Positions 1-7,550 of a DNA stretch of 64,000 nt are shown one piece after another. The translations under genes and the position numbers were made by a program. The DNA comes from Nocardioides sp. (lineage in GTDB: Bacteria; Actinomycetota; Actinomycetes; Propionibacteriales; Nocardioidaceae). The notes under the pieces are model-generated. The model worked only from the letters and a program-made list of their open reading frames with translations. It was not told the origin of the DNA and searched no databases. The stretch is taken from contig JACJWV010000013.1 of assembly GCA_020636915.1 (NCBI GenBank), forward strand, positions 62,001 through 126,000, written 5' to 3'. Position 1 is the first letter of the stretch, and each line of letters begins with the position of its first letter.

Positions 1-1
1 C

Positions 2-40
2 GACGTGCTCACCCTCGAGCCCACCCCCGCCGACGGTTGA
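2..40 (+). CDS. 3' end of a gene entering from the left
   Basis: Twelve codons of an open frame (ending LTLEPTPADG) run to a TGA stop just before the repeat array. Too little remains to name a product. It would converge on the formyl-THF cyclo-ligase gene, and its stop lies inside the first inverted repeat unit, as expected for a shared terminator region. It could equally be a chance frame. Confidence 0.25.
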   Translation, partial: DVLTLEPTPADG

Positions 41-172
41 GTCGAGAGTTCCGTCGCTTCAGTCGAGAGTTTTGACCACCGTCGTTCACAGATGTCTCGA
101 CTCAACCGACGGAAGTCTCGACTCGACCGACGGAAGTCTCGACTCGACCGACGGAAGTCTCGACTCAACGGA
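28..172. repeat. 21-bp repeat array in two opposed orientations
   Basis: Four units (94-114, 115-135, 136-156, and a partial at 157-172) follow a strict 21-bp period with core GTCTCGACTC(A/G)ACCGACGG. Two reverse-complement units sit at 28-48 (degenerate) and 49-69, so the array is mirror-like around about 70-93. RNA from either strand could fold arm to arm. The array lies between convergent gene ends and overlaps the stop of the cyclo-ligase gene, which fits a bidirectional terminator. The function is inferred. Confidence 0.8.
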
Positions 173-749
173 GCCGGCGGACGCCGGAGGGGGTCGCGGC
201 GTAGTGGACGGGGCGGTCGTGCGGCTCGACGGGGACGTCGACGCCGACCTCCTCGTCGTAGAGCAGCGCACAGGTGAAGGTGCCGACCGGGACCCGGCCC
301 AGGGCGCGGTCGTAGGAGCCGCCGCCGCGGCCCAGGCGCATCCCGGTCGACGAGACGGCCAGCGCCGGCACGAGGACCACGTCGGCGGTGGCGATCGCGT
401 CGGGACCGAGTCGCTCGCCGACCGGCTCGAGCAGCCCCCACCGCGCCGGCGCGAGGTCGTCGGGGGAGCGGTAGACCGCCCAGTCGAGGTCGCCGTCGGG
501 CAGCAGCACCGGCAGGATGACGCGCTTGCCGGCCGCGCGCAGCCCGTCCAGCAGGGGGCCGGTGCCGGGCTCCCCGTTCATCGAGACGTACGCCGCCACG
601 GTGGCCGCCCGGCGTACGTCGACGGTGTCGAGCAGGTGCTCGGCCAGGGCCCGGGCGCCGGCGCCGAGTTCGGCGACCGGGCGGCGGTGGCGGGCGGTCA
701 TCAGCCGGTCGCGCACCGCGATCTTGGCGGGTGATTGCATGGCCGTCAC
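165..749 (-). CDS. 5-formyltetrahydrofolate cyclo-ligase
   Basis: This enzyme converts 5-formyl-THF to 5,10-methenyl-THF using ATP in cytosolic one-carbon metabolism. The 194-residue length is normal for the family. The signature GMRLGRGGGSYDRAL near residue 140 is the conserved substrate/ATP loop, and the N-terminal basic stretch (KIAVRDRLMTARHRR) is typical. GTG 749 is preferred because a TAGGCT -10 element lies 6 nt upstream on this strand, which would make it leaderless. ATG 740 is the alternative. The gene diverges from the UDP-glucose pyrophosphorylase gene, the same arrangement as Rv0992c/galU in mycobacteria. Confidence 0.93.
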   Translation of the reverse strand: MTAMQSPAKIAVRDRLMTARHRRPVAELGAGARALAEHLLDTVDVRRAATVAAYVSMNGEPGTGPLLDGLRAAGKRVILPVLLPDGDLDWAVYRSPDDLAPARWGLLEPVGERLGPDAIATADVVLVPALAVSSTGMRLGRGGGSYDRALGRVPVGTFTCALLYDEEVGVDVPVEPHDRPVHYAATPSGVRRLR

Positions 750-755
750 GGGGGA

Positions 756-765
756 AGCCTACGAT
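756..765. promoter_or_regulatory. Overlapping divergent -10 elements
   Basis: The ten bases AGCCTACGAT read as TACGAT on the plus strand (760-765) and TAGGCT on the minus strand (761-756). The two hexamers share the central TA. Each lies 6-7 nt from a start codon (ATG 773 and GTG 749), so both transcripts would be leaderless. No convincing -35 elements were identified. Confidence 0.6.
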
Positions 766-772
766 CGTGACC

Positions 773-2146
773 ATGGGTAGTGCTGGCCTGACGAGGGCAC
801 GCGACAAGATGGCTGCGGCGGGAGTGGACGAGGTCGCCATCGACACCTTCGCCCACTACTACCGGCTGCTCGAGCACGGCGAGACCGGGATGATCCCCGA
901 GTCCACGATCGACCCGGTCGACATGGAGTCCCTCGCCGACCTCGAGGTCTCCGACGACGACGGCGCCGAGGCGATCCGCGCCACCGCCGTCATCAAGCTC
1001 AACGGCGGTCTCGGCACCTCGATGGGCATGGACCGCGCCAAGTCGCTGCTGTGCGTGCGCCGCGGGCTGTCGTTCCTCGACATCATCGCCCGGCAGGTCC
1101 TGCACCTGCGACAGCAGTGCGACGCCACGCTCCCGCTGATCTTCATGAACAGCTTCCGCACCTCGGCCGACACCTCCGCCGCGATCGCACGCTACGAGGA
1201 CCTCCCGGTCGAGGGCCTGCCGATCGAGTTCCTGCAGAACAAGGAGCCCAAGCTCCTCACCGCCGACCTGAGTCCCGTCAGCTGGCCCAAGGAGCCCGAC
1301 CTCGAGTGGTGCCCGCCGGGCCACGGCGACATCTACACCGCGCTGCGCGGCACCGGTCTGCTCGACCGCCTGATCGAGGCGGGCTACGAGCGCGTCTTCG
1401 TCTCCAACTCCGACAACCTCGGCGCGGTCCCGGACCCGCGGCTGGCCGGCTGGTTCGCCACCAGCGGAGCGCCCTTCGCGATCGAGGCGGTGCGCCGTAC
1501 GCCCTCGGACCGCAAGGGCGGCCACTTCGCCCGCCGCAAGACCGACGGTCGCATCGTGCTGCGCGAGACCGCCCAGACCCCCGACGCCGACCAGGCGGCG
1601 CTCGCCGACCTCGAGCGCCACCGCTACTGCTCGACCAACAACATCTGGTTCGACCTGGCCGCGATGAAGCACGCGCTCGACGTGCGGCAGGGGATCCTGG
1701 GGCTTCCGCTGATCCGCAACGTCAAGAACGTCGACCCCGGGGACAAGAAGTCCCCCGAGGTCATCCAGATCGAGACCGCGATGGGCGCGGCCGTCGAGGT
1801 CTTCGAGGGCTCGCGGCTCATCGAGGTGGGGCGCGACCGGTTCGTGCCGGTGAAGACCACCAACGACCTGCTCGTGCTGCGCTCCGACGTCTACGACCTC
1901 GGCGCCGACTTCGTGCTCGACCAGACCGCTCCCGAGGTGCCGTTCGTCGACCTCGACTCCGCCTACTACAAGCTCGTCGGCGACTTCGACAAACGGTTCC
2001 CCGAGGGTGCGCCGTCGCTGAAGAAGGCCGAGTCGTTCACCGTCACTGGGGACTGGACCTTCGGCCGCGGCGTGCAGGTCGTCGGCGACGTCGACCTGAA
2101 GGCGAAGTCGGCCCAGCGCGTCGACGCCGACAGCGTGCTGTCCTGA
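773..2146 (+). CDS. UTP--glucose-1-phosphate uridylyltransferase (UDPGP family)
   Basis: It makes UDP-glucose from UTP and glucose-1-phosphate for cell-envelope and glycan precursors. At 457 residues it belongs to the long, eukaryote-like UDPGP family and not to the roughly 300-residue bacterial GalU type. The nucleotide-binding loop LNGGLGTSMGMDRAK lies near residue 80, and GHGDIYTAL and KTTNDLLVLRSD are also conserved. ATG 773 was chosen over the upstream in-frame TTG-type start at 731 because of the TACGAT -10 seven bases before it. It heads the run into glp/moeA, with two bases between the genes. Confidence 0.92.
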   Translation: MGSAGLTRARDKMAAAGVDEVAIDTFAHYYRLLEHGETGMIPESTIDPVDMESLADLEVSDDDGAEAIRATAVIKLNGGLGTSMGMDRAKSLLCVRRGLSFLDIIARQVLHLRQQCDATLPLIFMNSFRTSADTSAAIARYEDLPVEGLPIEFLQNKEPKLLTADLSPVSWPKEPDLEWCPPGHGDIYTALRGTGLLDRLIEAGYERVFVSNSDNLGAVPDPRLAGWFATSGAPFAIEAVRRTPSDRKGGHFARRKTDGRIVLRETAQTPDADQAALADLERHRYCSTNNIWFDLAAMKHALDVRQGILGLPLIRNVKNVDPGDKKSPEVIQIETAMGAAVEVFEGSRLIEVGRDRFVPVKTTNDLLVLRSDVYDLGADFVLDQTAPEVPFVDLDSAYYKLVGDFDKRFPEGAPSLKKAESFTVTGDWTFGRGVQVVGDVDLKAKSAQRVDADSVLS

Positions 2147-2148
2147 CG

Positions 2149-3390
2149 ATGAGCGACGGCACCGACGCGCTCGTCACGGTCGACGACCACCTGGCCCGGA
2201 TCCTCGCGGCGATCGAGCCGCTGCCGGCGTTCCCCCAGCCGTTGATGGAGACCCTCGGCATGGCCGTCGCCGAGGACGTCGTCGCCACCATCGACCTGCC
2301 GTCCTTCGACAACTCCGCGATGGACGGGTACGCCGTCCGCCACACCGACGTCGCGACCGCCTCGGACGAGGCGCCGGTGCACCTGCCCGTCGTGGGCGAG
2401 ATCGGCGCCGGCCAGGCGCGGCTCTTCGCGATGTCGCCCGGCACGGCGGTCAAGATCATGACCGGCGCGCCGGTGCCGGCGGGTGCCGACACGGTCGTGC
2501 CCTACGAGTGGACCGACCGCGGGGTCGCGCAGGTCCGGATCGACCGGGCGCCGACCTACGCCCAGCACGTGCGCCCGGCCGGGGGTGACGTGCAAGTCGG
2601 TGACGTGCTCGTCTCCGAGGGCACCGTGCTCGGCCCGCGCCACCTCGGCCTGCTCGCGGCCGTCGGTCGCGCCACCGTCGCGTCCCGCCCACGGCCGCGC
2701 GTCGTGGTGATCTCGACCGGGTCTGAGCTGCGCGACCCCGGCACGTCGCTGGGGCACGACTCCATCTACGACGGCAACTCCTACCTCCTCGCCGCCGCGG
2801 CCCGGCGCGCGGGCGCGATCGCCTACCGCGTCGGCATCGTGCCCGACGAGCCGCGCGCCTTCCTGGACGCGCTCAACGACCAGCTGGTCCGCGCCGACGT
2901 CGTCGTCACGAGCGGTGGCGTGTCGCAGGGCGACTACGACGTGGTCAAGGAGGCGCTCGCTCCGCTGGGCACCGTCTGGTTCGGCGGGGTCGCGATGCAG
3001 CCCGGCAAGCCGCAGGGCTTCGGCAGGGTCGGCGAGGACGGGACGCCCATCTTCACGCTGCCGGGCAACCCGGTGTCGTCGTACATCTCCTTCGAGATGT
3101 TCGTGCTCCCCGCGCTGCGCAAGCTGATGGGCCGCGCGCCGTACTCACGACCCGTCACGACCGCCCGGCTCACCCACGACCTGCGCTCGCCCGACGGGCG
3201 CCGGCAGTTCGCGCGGGCGCAGTACGCCGTCGACCAGGCCGGACCCGCGGTGACGCCGGTCGGCGGGCACGGTTCCCACCTCATCGGTGATCTGGCACAG
3301 TCCGACGCGCTGGTCGTCGTCCCCGAGGGCGTCGGCTCGGTGCCGGCCGGCGAGCAGGTCCAGGTCCTGAGGCTCGACGAGGAGTTCTGA
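2149..3390 (+). CDS. glp: Gephyrin-like molybdotransferase Glp (MoeA)
   Basis: MoeA-family proteins insert molybdate into adenylylated molybdopterin. The actinobacterial paralogue Glp also binds FtsZ and the membrane protein GlpR during division. The 413-residue protein shows DNSAMDGYAV near residue 60, MTGAPVPAGADTVVP near 105, TGSELRDPG and YDGNSYLLAAAARR in the MPT-binding domain, and a C-terminal domain with PGNPVSSY. It overlaps moaC by one base (TGATG). The same transcription unit holds both cofactor genes and a sepX/glpR homologue, so both roles are plausible here. Sequence alone does not separate them. Confidence 0.93.
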   Translation: MSDGTDALVTVDDHLARILAAIEPLPAFPQPLMETLGMAVAEDVVATIDLPSFDNSAMDGYAVRHTDVATASDEAPVHLPVVGEIGAGQARLFAMSPGTAVKIMTGAPVPAGADTVVPYEWTDRGVAQVRIDRAPTYAQHVRPAGGDVQVGDVLVSEGTVLGPRHLGLLAAVGRATVASRPRPRVVVISTGSELRDPGTSLGHDSIYDGNSYLLAAAARRAGAIAYRVGIVPDEPRAFLDALNDQLVRADVVVTSGGVSQGDYDVVKEALAPLGTVWFGGVAMQPGKPQGFGRVGEDGTPIFTLPGNPVSSYISFEMFVLPALRKLMGRAPYSRPVTTARLTHDLRSPDGRRQFARAQYAVDQAGPAVTPVGGHGSHLIGDLAQSDALVVVPEGVGSVPAGEQVQVLRLDEEF

Positions 3391-3890
3391 TGTCGGAACC
3401 GTCCGTGCCGCCAGGGTCACCGGGCCGCCTGACCCACGTGGACGAGTCCGGCGCCGCGCGGATGGTCGACGTGTCGGGCAAGGACGTGACCGCGCGCACC
3501 GCCACGGCGTCCGGCCGGGTCCTGGTGTCCTCCGAGGTCGTCGCGCTGCTGCGCGGTGAGGGCGTCCCGAAGGGCGACGCGCTCGGCGTCGCGCGCGTCG
3601 CGGGCATCATGGCGGCCAAGCAGACGCCGTCGCTGGTCCCGCTGTGCCACCCACTCGCGATCTCCGGCGTCACGGTCGACCTCACCGTCGAGGACGAGGC
3701 GGTCGCGATCACCGCGACCGTGCGCACGACCGACCGCACCGGGGTCGAGATGGAGGCGCTGACCGCCGTGTCGGTCGCCGCGCTGACCGTCGTCGACATG
3801 GTCAAGGCCGTCGACAAGGGTGCGGTGATCACCGACGTCCGCGTCGAGACCAAGACCGGCGGGAAGTCCGGCGACTGGAGCCGGGGATGA
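3390..3890 (+). CDS. moaC: Cyclic pyranopterin monophosphate synthase MoaC
   Basis: With MoaA, MoaC converts GTP to cyclic pyranopterin monophosphate, the first intermediate of molybdenum cofactor. The 166-residue length is normal. The N-terminal THVDESGAARMVDVSGK, the active-site LVPLCHPL near residue 90, and the C-terminal DMVKAVDKGAVITDVRV are all intact. It is translationally coupled at both ends, to glp by TGATG and to the MogA/MoaB gene by ATGA. No moaA is present in the window. Confidence 0.96.
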   Translation: MSEPSVPPGSPGRLTHVDESGAARMVDVSGKDVTARTATASGRVLVSSEVVALLRGEGVPKGDALGVARVAGIMAAKQTPSLVPLCHPLAISGVTVDLTVEDEAVAITATVRTTDRTGVEMEALTAVSVAALTVVDMVKAVDKGAVITDVRVETKTGGKSGDWSRG

Positions 3891-4378
3891 GCATGCGCGC
3901 CGAGGTCGTCGTCGCGTCGAACCGGGCCGCCGCCGGGGTCTACGAGGACACGACCGGCCCGCTCATCGTGGACTTCCTGCAGGAGCTCGGCTTCGCGGTC
4001 GACGCCCCCGTCGTCGTGCCCGACGGAGAGCCCGTCGGTGCCGCGATCCGCGCCGCCGCCGACGGGGGCGCCCGGGTCGTGCTCACCACCGGTGGCACCG
4101 GCCTCACGCCCACCGACCGCACCCCCGAGGCGACCCGCGCCCTGCTCGACCGCGAGGTGCCCGGCATCGCCGAGGCGATCCGGGCGTACGGCGTCGCGCA
4201 GGGTGTCCCGACCGCCGTGCTGTCTCGCGGGGTCGCCGGCGTGGTCGGCTCCTGCCTGGTGGTCAACCTGCCGGGGTCGCGCGGGGGAGTGAAGGACGGG
4301 CTCGCCGTCCTGCGCCCGGTCCTGGTGCACGCGGCGGAGCAGGTGCTGGGGAGCGACCACGTGAGGACCGAGCCGTGA
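3887..4378 (+). CDS. MogA/MoaB family molybdopterin adenylyltransferase
   Basis: This family adenylylates molybdopterin before metal insertion by MoeA. The 163-residue protein has the family signature VVLTTGGTGLTPTDRTPEAT near residues 62-81 and LPGSRGGVKDGL near the C-terminus. The start is fixed by a 4-bp ATGA overlap with moaC. The last codons (VRTEP, stop) fall in the first unit of a 14-bp tandem repeat. Confidence 0.93.
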   Translation: MSMRAEVVVASNRAAAGVYEDTTGPLIVDFLQELGFAVDAPVVVPDGEPVGAAIRAAADGGARVVLTTGGTGLTPTDRTPEATRALLDREVPGIAEAIRAYGVAQGVPTAVLSRGVAGVVGSCLVVNLPGSRGGVKDGLAVLRPVLVHAAEQVLGSDHVRTEP

Positions 4379-4416
4379 GGACCGAGCCGTGAGGACCGAG
4401 CCGTGAGGAGCGGGCA
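4361..4416 (+). repeat. 14-bp tandem repeat across a stop codon
   Basis: GTGAGGACCGAGCC is repeated exactly at 4361-4374, 4375-4388 and 4389-4402, followed by a degenerate fourth unit ending GGGCA. The unit encodes the last residues of the MogA/MoaB protein. Because 14 is not a multiple of three, every further copy puts TGA into a different frame. The last unit provides the GAGG-type ribosome-binding site for the TTG start of the acetyltransferase gene. Recent slippage or duplication is the simplest origin. Confidence 0.85.
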
Positions 4417-5016
4417 TTGAGGGCCTGGCCGGTCCGGCTCACCGCCGGTGAGGTCACGGTCCGCCCGCTCACCTACTCCGACGCCACCGCCTGGCGCGAC
4501 GCGCGGCGACGCAACGTCGCGTGGCTCGCGCCGTGGGACGCGACCGTCCCGCCGGGCTCGGACTCCCGGCCCTCGTCGTTCCGCGCGCTGGTGCGGCGCC
4601 TGCACCGGCAGGCGCGGCAGGGCACGACGTACTCCTTCGCCATCGATGTCGACGGCCGCTTCGCCGGCCAGGTGACGGTCAACAACGTCGTGCGCGGGTC
4701 GGCGCAGTTCGCCTCGATCGGCTACTGGCTCGACCAGCGGTACGCCGGCCGCGGCGTGATGCCGCGCGCCGTGGCGCTGGTCGTCGACCACTGCTTCACC
4801 ACGGCAGGGCTGCACCGCATCGAGGTCGCGATCCGCCCGGAGAACACCAACTCGCTGCGGGTCGTGGAGAAGCTCGGGCTGCGCGAGGTCGGCTACGCGC
4901 CGAAGTACCTCCACATCGACGGCGACTGGCGCGACCACCGGCTCTACGCGATCACCCGCGAGGAGTGCCCGCAGGGCCTGCTCCGGCGGCTGGAGTCCCA
5001 GCAGTCACACGAGTGA
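4417..5016 (+). CDS. RimJ/RimL-type GNAT N-acetyltransferase
   Basis: A 199-residue GNAT protein likely to acetylate the N-terminus of a ribosomal or other protein using acetyl-CoA. It shows the acetyl-CoA loop QRYAGRGVMPRAVA around residue 108 and the RimJ-like C-terminal block RPENTNSLRVVEKLGLREVG, with HIDGDWRDHRLYA after it. The start is TTG, with TGAGGAG seven bases upstream. In mycobacteria rimJ also lies between moeA and the sepX/glpR homologue, so position supports the name. The substrate is inferred from family membership. Confidence 0.88.
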   Translation: MRAWPVRLTAGEVTVRPLTYSDATAWRDARRRNVAWLAPWDATVPPGSDSRPSSFRALVRRLHRQARQGTTYSFAIDVDGRFAGQVTVNNVVRGSAQFASIGYWLDQRYAGRGVMPRAVALVVDHCFTTAGLHRIEVAIRPENTNSLRVVEKLGLREVGYAPKYLHIDGDWRDHRLYAITREECPQGLLRRLESQQSHE

Positions 5017-5064
5017 TTTTGCGACACACCTGTGGACATCCGAGGAGGAGTGAGGTAGCGCTCC

Positions 5065-5070
5065 TAACCT
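5065..5070 (+). promoter_or_regulatory. -10 element of sepX
   Basis: TAACCT fits the actinobacterial TANNNT consensus and lies exactly 7 nt before the GTG start of sepX, which has no usable Shine-Dalgarno. Transcription would start at or next to the start codon. Confidence 0.5.
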
Positions 5071-5077
5071 CTGACAC

Positions 5078-5971
5078 GTGGACCTGAGCGCACTCATCTT
5101 CGTCGCCCTCGCCGTGGCGTGGGCCGTCTACCTCGTCCCGAAGGCGCTCCGTCACCACGAGGACGTCGCGCGCAGCCGGTCGGTCGAGCGCTTCTCGCAC
5201 ACCATGCGGGTGCTGGCCCGGCGCGAGCCGGTCAACCGCAAGAGCGCCCGACTGGTCGTCACGCCGGGCCGCCCGGCCTCGGAGGCGAAGGTCGTCACGA
5301 AGCCGCGACACCAGCCCGAGGTGCCGGCCGAGGTGCGAGCCGACGTACGAGCCGACGTGCGGCAGGAGCAGGCGCCCGCGCCGGAACCGGTCCCCCTCAC
5401 GCCGGCCCAGCTCCGCGCTCGGCGTGCCGCGGCCAAGCGCGCCACCAAGCGCCGGCGCAACGTGCTGGCCCTGGTGCTGCTGGTCAACCTCGTCGTCCTC
5501 GGGGTCGCGGCCTTCGGCGTCATCAGCTGGTGGTACGTCGCCCTCCCGGTCGCCCTGCTCGCGGCCTGGCTGGTGACCTGCCGGATCATGGTCAAGGGCG
5601 AGCGTCGCGGCCTCGAGCCGACCCGGCGGCTCCCGGTGGAGCCCCTCGAGGAGGAGGCCACCGAGGCCCCCGAGGACCGGGTCCTGGTCGAGGAGGAGTC
5701 CGACGAGGCCGACCCGATGGCCGACACGTCTGCCGGCATGGCCGCGGTCGTCGACCCGGCGCTCTGGGACCCGGTGCCAGTCACGCTCCCGACCTACGTC
5801 GGCAAGCCGGCCGCCACCCGCCGCACCGTCCGCACCATCGACCTCGAGGGCACCGGCGTCTGGACGTCGGGTCGCACCGAGTCCGACGCGCAGCTGGCCC
5901 GCGAGGCCGACCAGGCCGAGAAGGCGGCCCGCCAGGCCCGCGCCGACGACAAGCGCGCGACCGGCTCCTGA
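5078..5971 (+). CDS. sepX: Divisome membrane protein SepX/GlpR
   Basis: SepX (Streptomyces) and GlpR (Corynebacterium) are membrane partners of the division machinery; GlpR is the receptor of gephyrin-like Glp. The 297-residue protein has an N-terminal hydrophobic segment (residues 4-21), a basic cytoplasmic linker, a transmembrane hairpin (about 129-149 and 151-172), and a long acidic tail ending in the conserved RTIDLEGTGVWTSGRTESD region. Identification rests on this architecture plus position after glp and rimJ, as at Rv0994-Rv0996. The GTG start has a -10 seven bases upstream. The direct partner here is inferred to be the Glp encoded 3 kb upstream. Confidence 0.8.
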   Translation: MDLSALIFVALAVAWAVYLVPKALRHHEDVARSRSVERFSHTMRVLARREPVNRKSARLVVTPGRPASEAKVVTKPRHQPEVPAEVRADVRADVRQEQAPAPEPVPLTPAQLRARRAAAKRATKRRRNVLALVLLVNLVVLGVAAFGVISWWYVALPVALLAAWLVTCRIMVKGERRGLEPTRRLPVEPLEEEATEAPEDRVLVEEESDEADPMADTSAGMAAVVDPALWDPVPVTLPTYVGKPAATRRTVRTIDLEGTGVWTSGRTESDAQLAREADQAEKAARQARADDKRATGS

Positions 5972-5991
5972 CGCGACCCCCGCGCTCGTCC

Positions 5992-5997
5992 TAGGCT
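5992..5997 (+). promoter_or_regulatory. -10 element of the SRPBCC gene
   Basis: TAGGCT lies 7 nt before the ATG at 6005, again the spacing of a leaderless transcript. No Shine-Dalgarno lies between them. Confidence 0.45.
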
Positions 5998-6004
5998 CGA
6001 CGGC

Positions 6005-6472
6005 ATGCCCGTCGAGCTCGCCTCCTCCCGCACCTACCCGGTCACCGTCGAGCACGCCTTCGACGTCACGCTGCCCCTGCCGCTGCCCGACCTCTTCTCG
6101 CGCCGGTACGCCGCCATCCCGCCGATCCGCGAGGTGCGTGACCAGCAGGGTGCGTGGGGCACGGTCGGCCAAACCCGCACCATCCGGCTCGCCGACGGCG
6201 GCAGCATCCGCGAGACGCTGCTGTCCGTGGACCGTCCGCACGCGTTCACCTACCGGCTCACCGACATCAGCGGGCCGATGAAGCCGCTCGTGACCGAGGT
6301 CGAGGGTCGCTGGCTCTTCGAGCCGGCCGGCGACGGGGCTCGGGTGCGCTGGGGCTGGACCCTCCACCCGCGCGGCCCGCTCGGCCGCGCCGCGATGCCC
6401 CTCTTCGCCCGGATGTGGCGCGGTTATGCCCGCCAGGCGCTCGAGGAGCTGGAGCGGACCCTGGTGCCCTGA
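6005..6472 (+). CDS. SRPBCC family protein
   Basis: This 155-residue protein has the START/Bet v 1-like pattern: an N-terminal strand followed by a helix (VTVEHAFDVTLPLPLPDLF), a central run of strands (TRTIRLADGGSIRETLLSV, HAFTYRLTDI, RWLFEPAGDGARVRWGW) and a long C-terminal helix (ARQALEELERTL). Such proteins bind hydrophobic ligands or act as polyketide cyclase-like enzymes. No ligand can be inferred. It is probably transcribed from its own leaderless promoter. Confidence 0.75.
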   Translation: MPVELASSRTYPVTVEHAFDVTLPLPLPDLFSRRYAAIPPIREVRDQQGAWGTVGQTRTIRLADGGSIRETLLSVDRPHAFTYRLTDISGPMKPLVTEVEGRWLFEPAGDGARVRWGWTLHPRGPLGRAAMPLFARMWRGYARQALEELERTLVP

Positions 6473-6489
6473 TCGCCCCTTCCGGAGCC

Positions 6490-6539
6490 GGGTCGTGTGC
6501 CTCACCACGCGCCATGGCGCGTTCTCGGGCACACGACCC
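6490..6539. terminator. Long nested hairpin after the SRPBCC gene
   Basis: Outer 12-bp arms GGGTCGTGTGCC (6490-6501) and its exact complement (6528-6539) enclose a perfect 16-bp palindrome ACGCGCCATGGCGCGT (6507-6522), with 5-nt internal loops on each side. It starts 18 bases after the stop codon and lies about 90 bases before the tRNA. There is no T-tract, so a terminator role is likely but not certain. The inner NcoI-like palindrome suggests a REP-type element. Confidence 0.6.
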
Positions 6540-6631
6540 CGATGGGGCGCGGGTCGATTCGGATCCCGCCCGAGCCGGGTGCTAACGTTTCCCACCGCGC
6601 CAGCAGGCGCGAGCAACACCGAGCAGTACCT

Positions 6632-6706
<75 letters not shown>

Positions 6707-6776
6707 GAGATCGAGGGCCCGGCGCAGGTGCGCCGGGCCCTCGTCGTTCGTCAGCCGGGAGAGCGGGCCGTGGTCG

Positions 6777-7418
6777 TCAGGCAGCGAGCGCCATGGTGAG
6801 CTGGACCGACCCGGCCGCCAGCGACAGCGCGGCGACCACGAGGAGGCCGACGCTCACGGCGTACCGCCGGAACAGTGTCGCGATGCCGCCGAAGAACAGC
6901 GTGAGGGCGAACAGCACGGTGGCCAGGTCGAACCGGTCTCCGACCTCGTCGTTCTCGATCGCACGGTCGTACGCCGCCTTCGCAGCGGCTGCCTTGACGT
7001 CGGCCTGGTCCAGCTCGGCGACCTCGTAGGGGTTGCCGGGCAGGTCGTCGAACGGGGTGAGCGACTCGTCGTTGTCGAGCCACCAGTCGAGGGCCTCGAC
7101 CATCTCGGGGCGCATCAGCGTCCGGATGTACGCCGCGGCCCGCGGCGGTGCGTCGGGGTCCTGCGCGGTCGTGGCGAACTCGACGAACAGCTGGCGGTCG
7201 CCGACCTGGACCTGGTTGGCGACGCCGTAGAGGTGGTTGGCCTCGCCCAGCGCCGCGGTCGACTCGGTGAATGCGGTCAGCGAGTCCCCGTCCTCGAGCG
7301 CGGCCTGGTAGGCCGAGAACGCGGTGAGGGTGGCCGCCAGGCCGAGGAAGATCGCGGCCAGCAGCGACAGGCGGTTCTCGGCGGGTGTGTGCGGCGTCGG
7401 CACGAAGCTCTCGGTCAT
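6777..7418 (-). CDS. Membrane protein of unknown function
   Basis: A 213-residue protein with one transmembrane segment near the N-terminus (about 17-37), a roughly 125-residue extracytoplasmic or cytosolic helical region rich in Ala, Asp and Glu, and a C-terminal transmembrane pair (about 163-183 and 187-210). The ATG has AGGAG six bases upstream. I do not recognise the family beyond a possible likeness to DUF4337-type proteins. It converges on tRNA-Ala and diverges from lhgO. Confidence 0.7.
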   Translation of the reverse strand: MTESFVPTPHTPAENRLSLLAAIFLGLAATLTAFSAYQAALEDGDSLTAFTESTAALGEANHLYGVANQVQVGDRQLFVEFATTAQDPDAPPRAAAYIRTLMRPEMVEALDWWLDNDESLTPFDDLPGNPYEVAELDQADVKAAAAKAAYDRAIENDEVGDRFDLATVLFALTLFFGGIATLFRRYAVSVGLLVVAALSLAAGSVQLTMALAA

Positions 7419-7550
7419 GGCGGTCTCCTGGGTTGCTCGAGGCTAGCGACGCTGGGGTGACCCCGAGGCCGGATCGTCAGGTTCCGGACCGGTCAGCGAC
7501 CTCGGGACTGCGCCCGCGGGCGCTCGACGTCGGCATGGGACGATCCAGCG

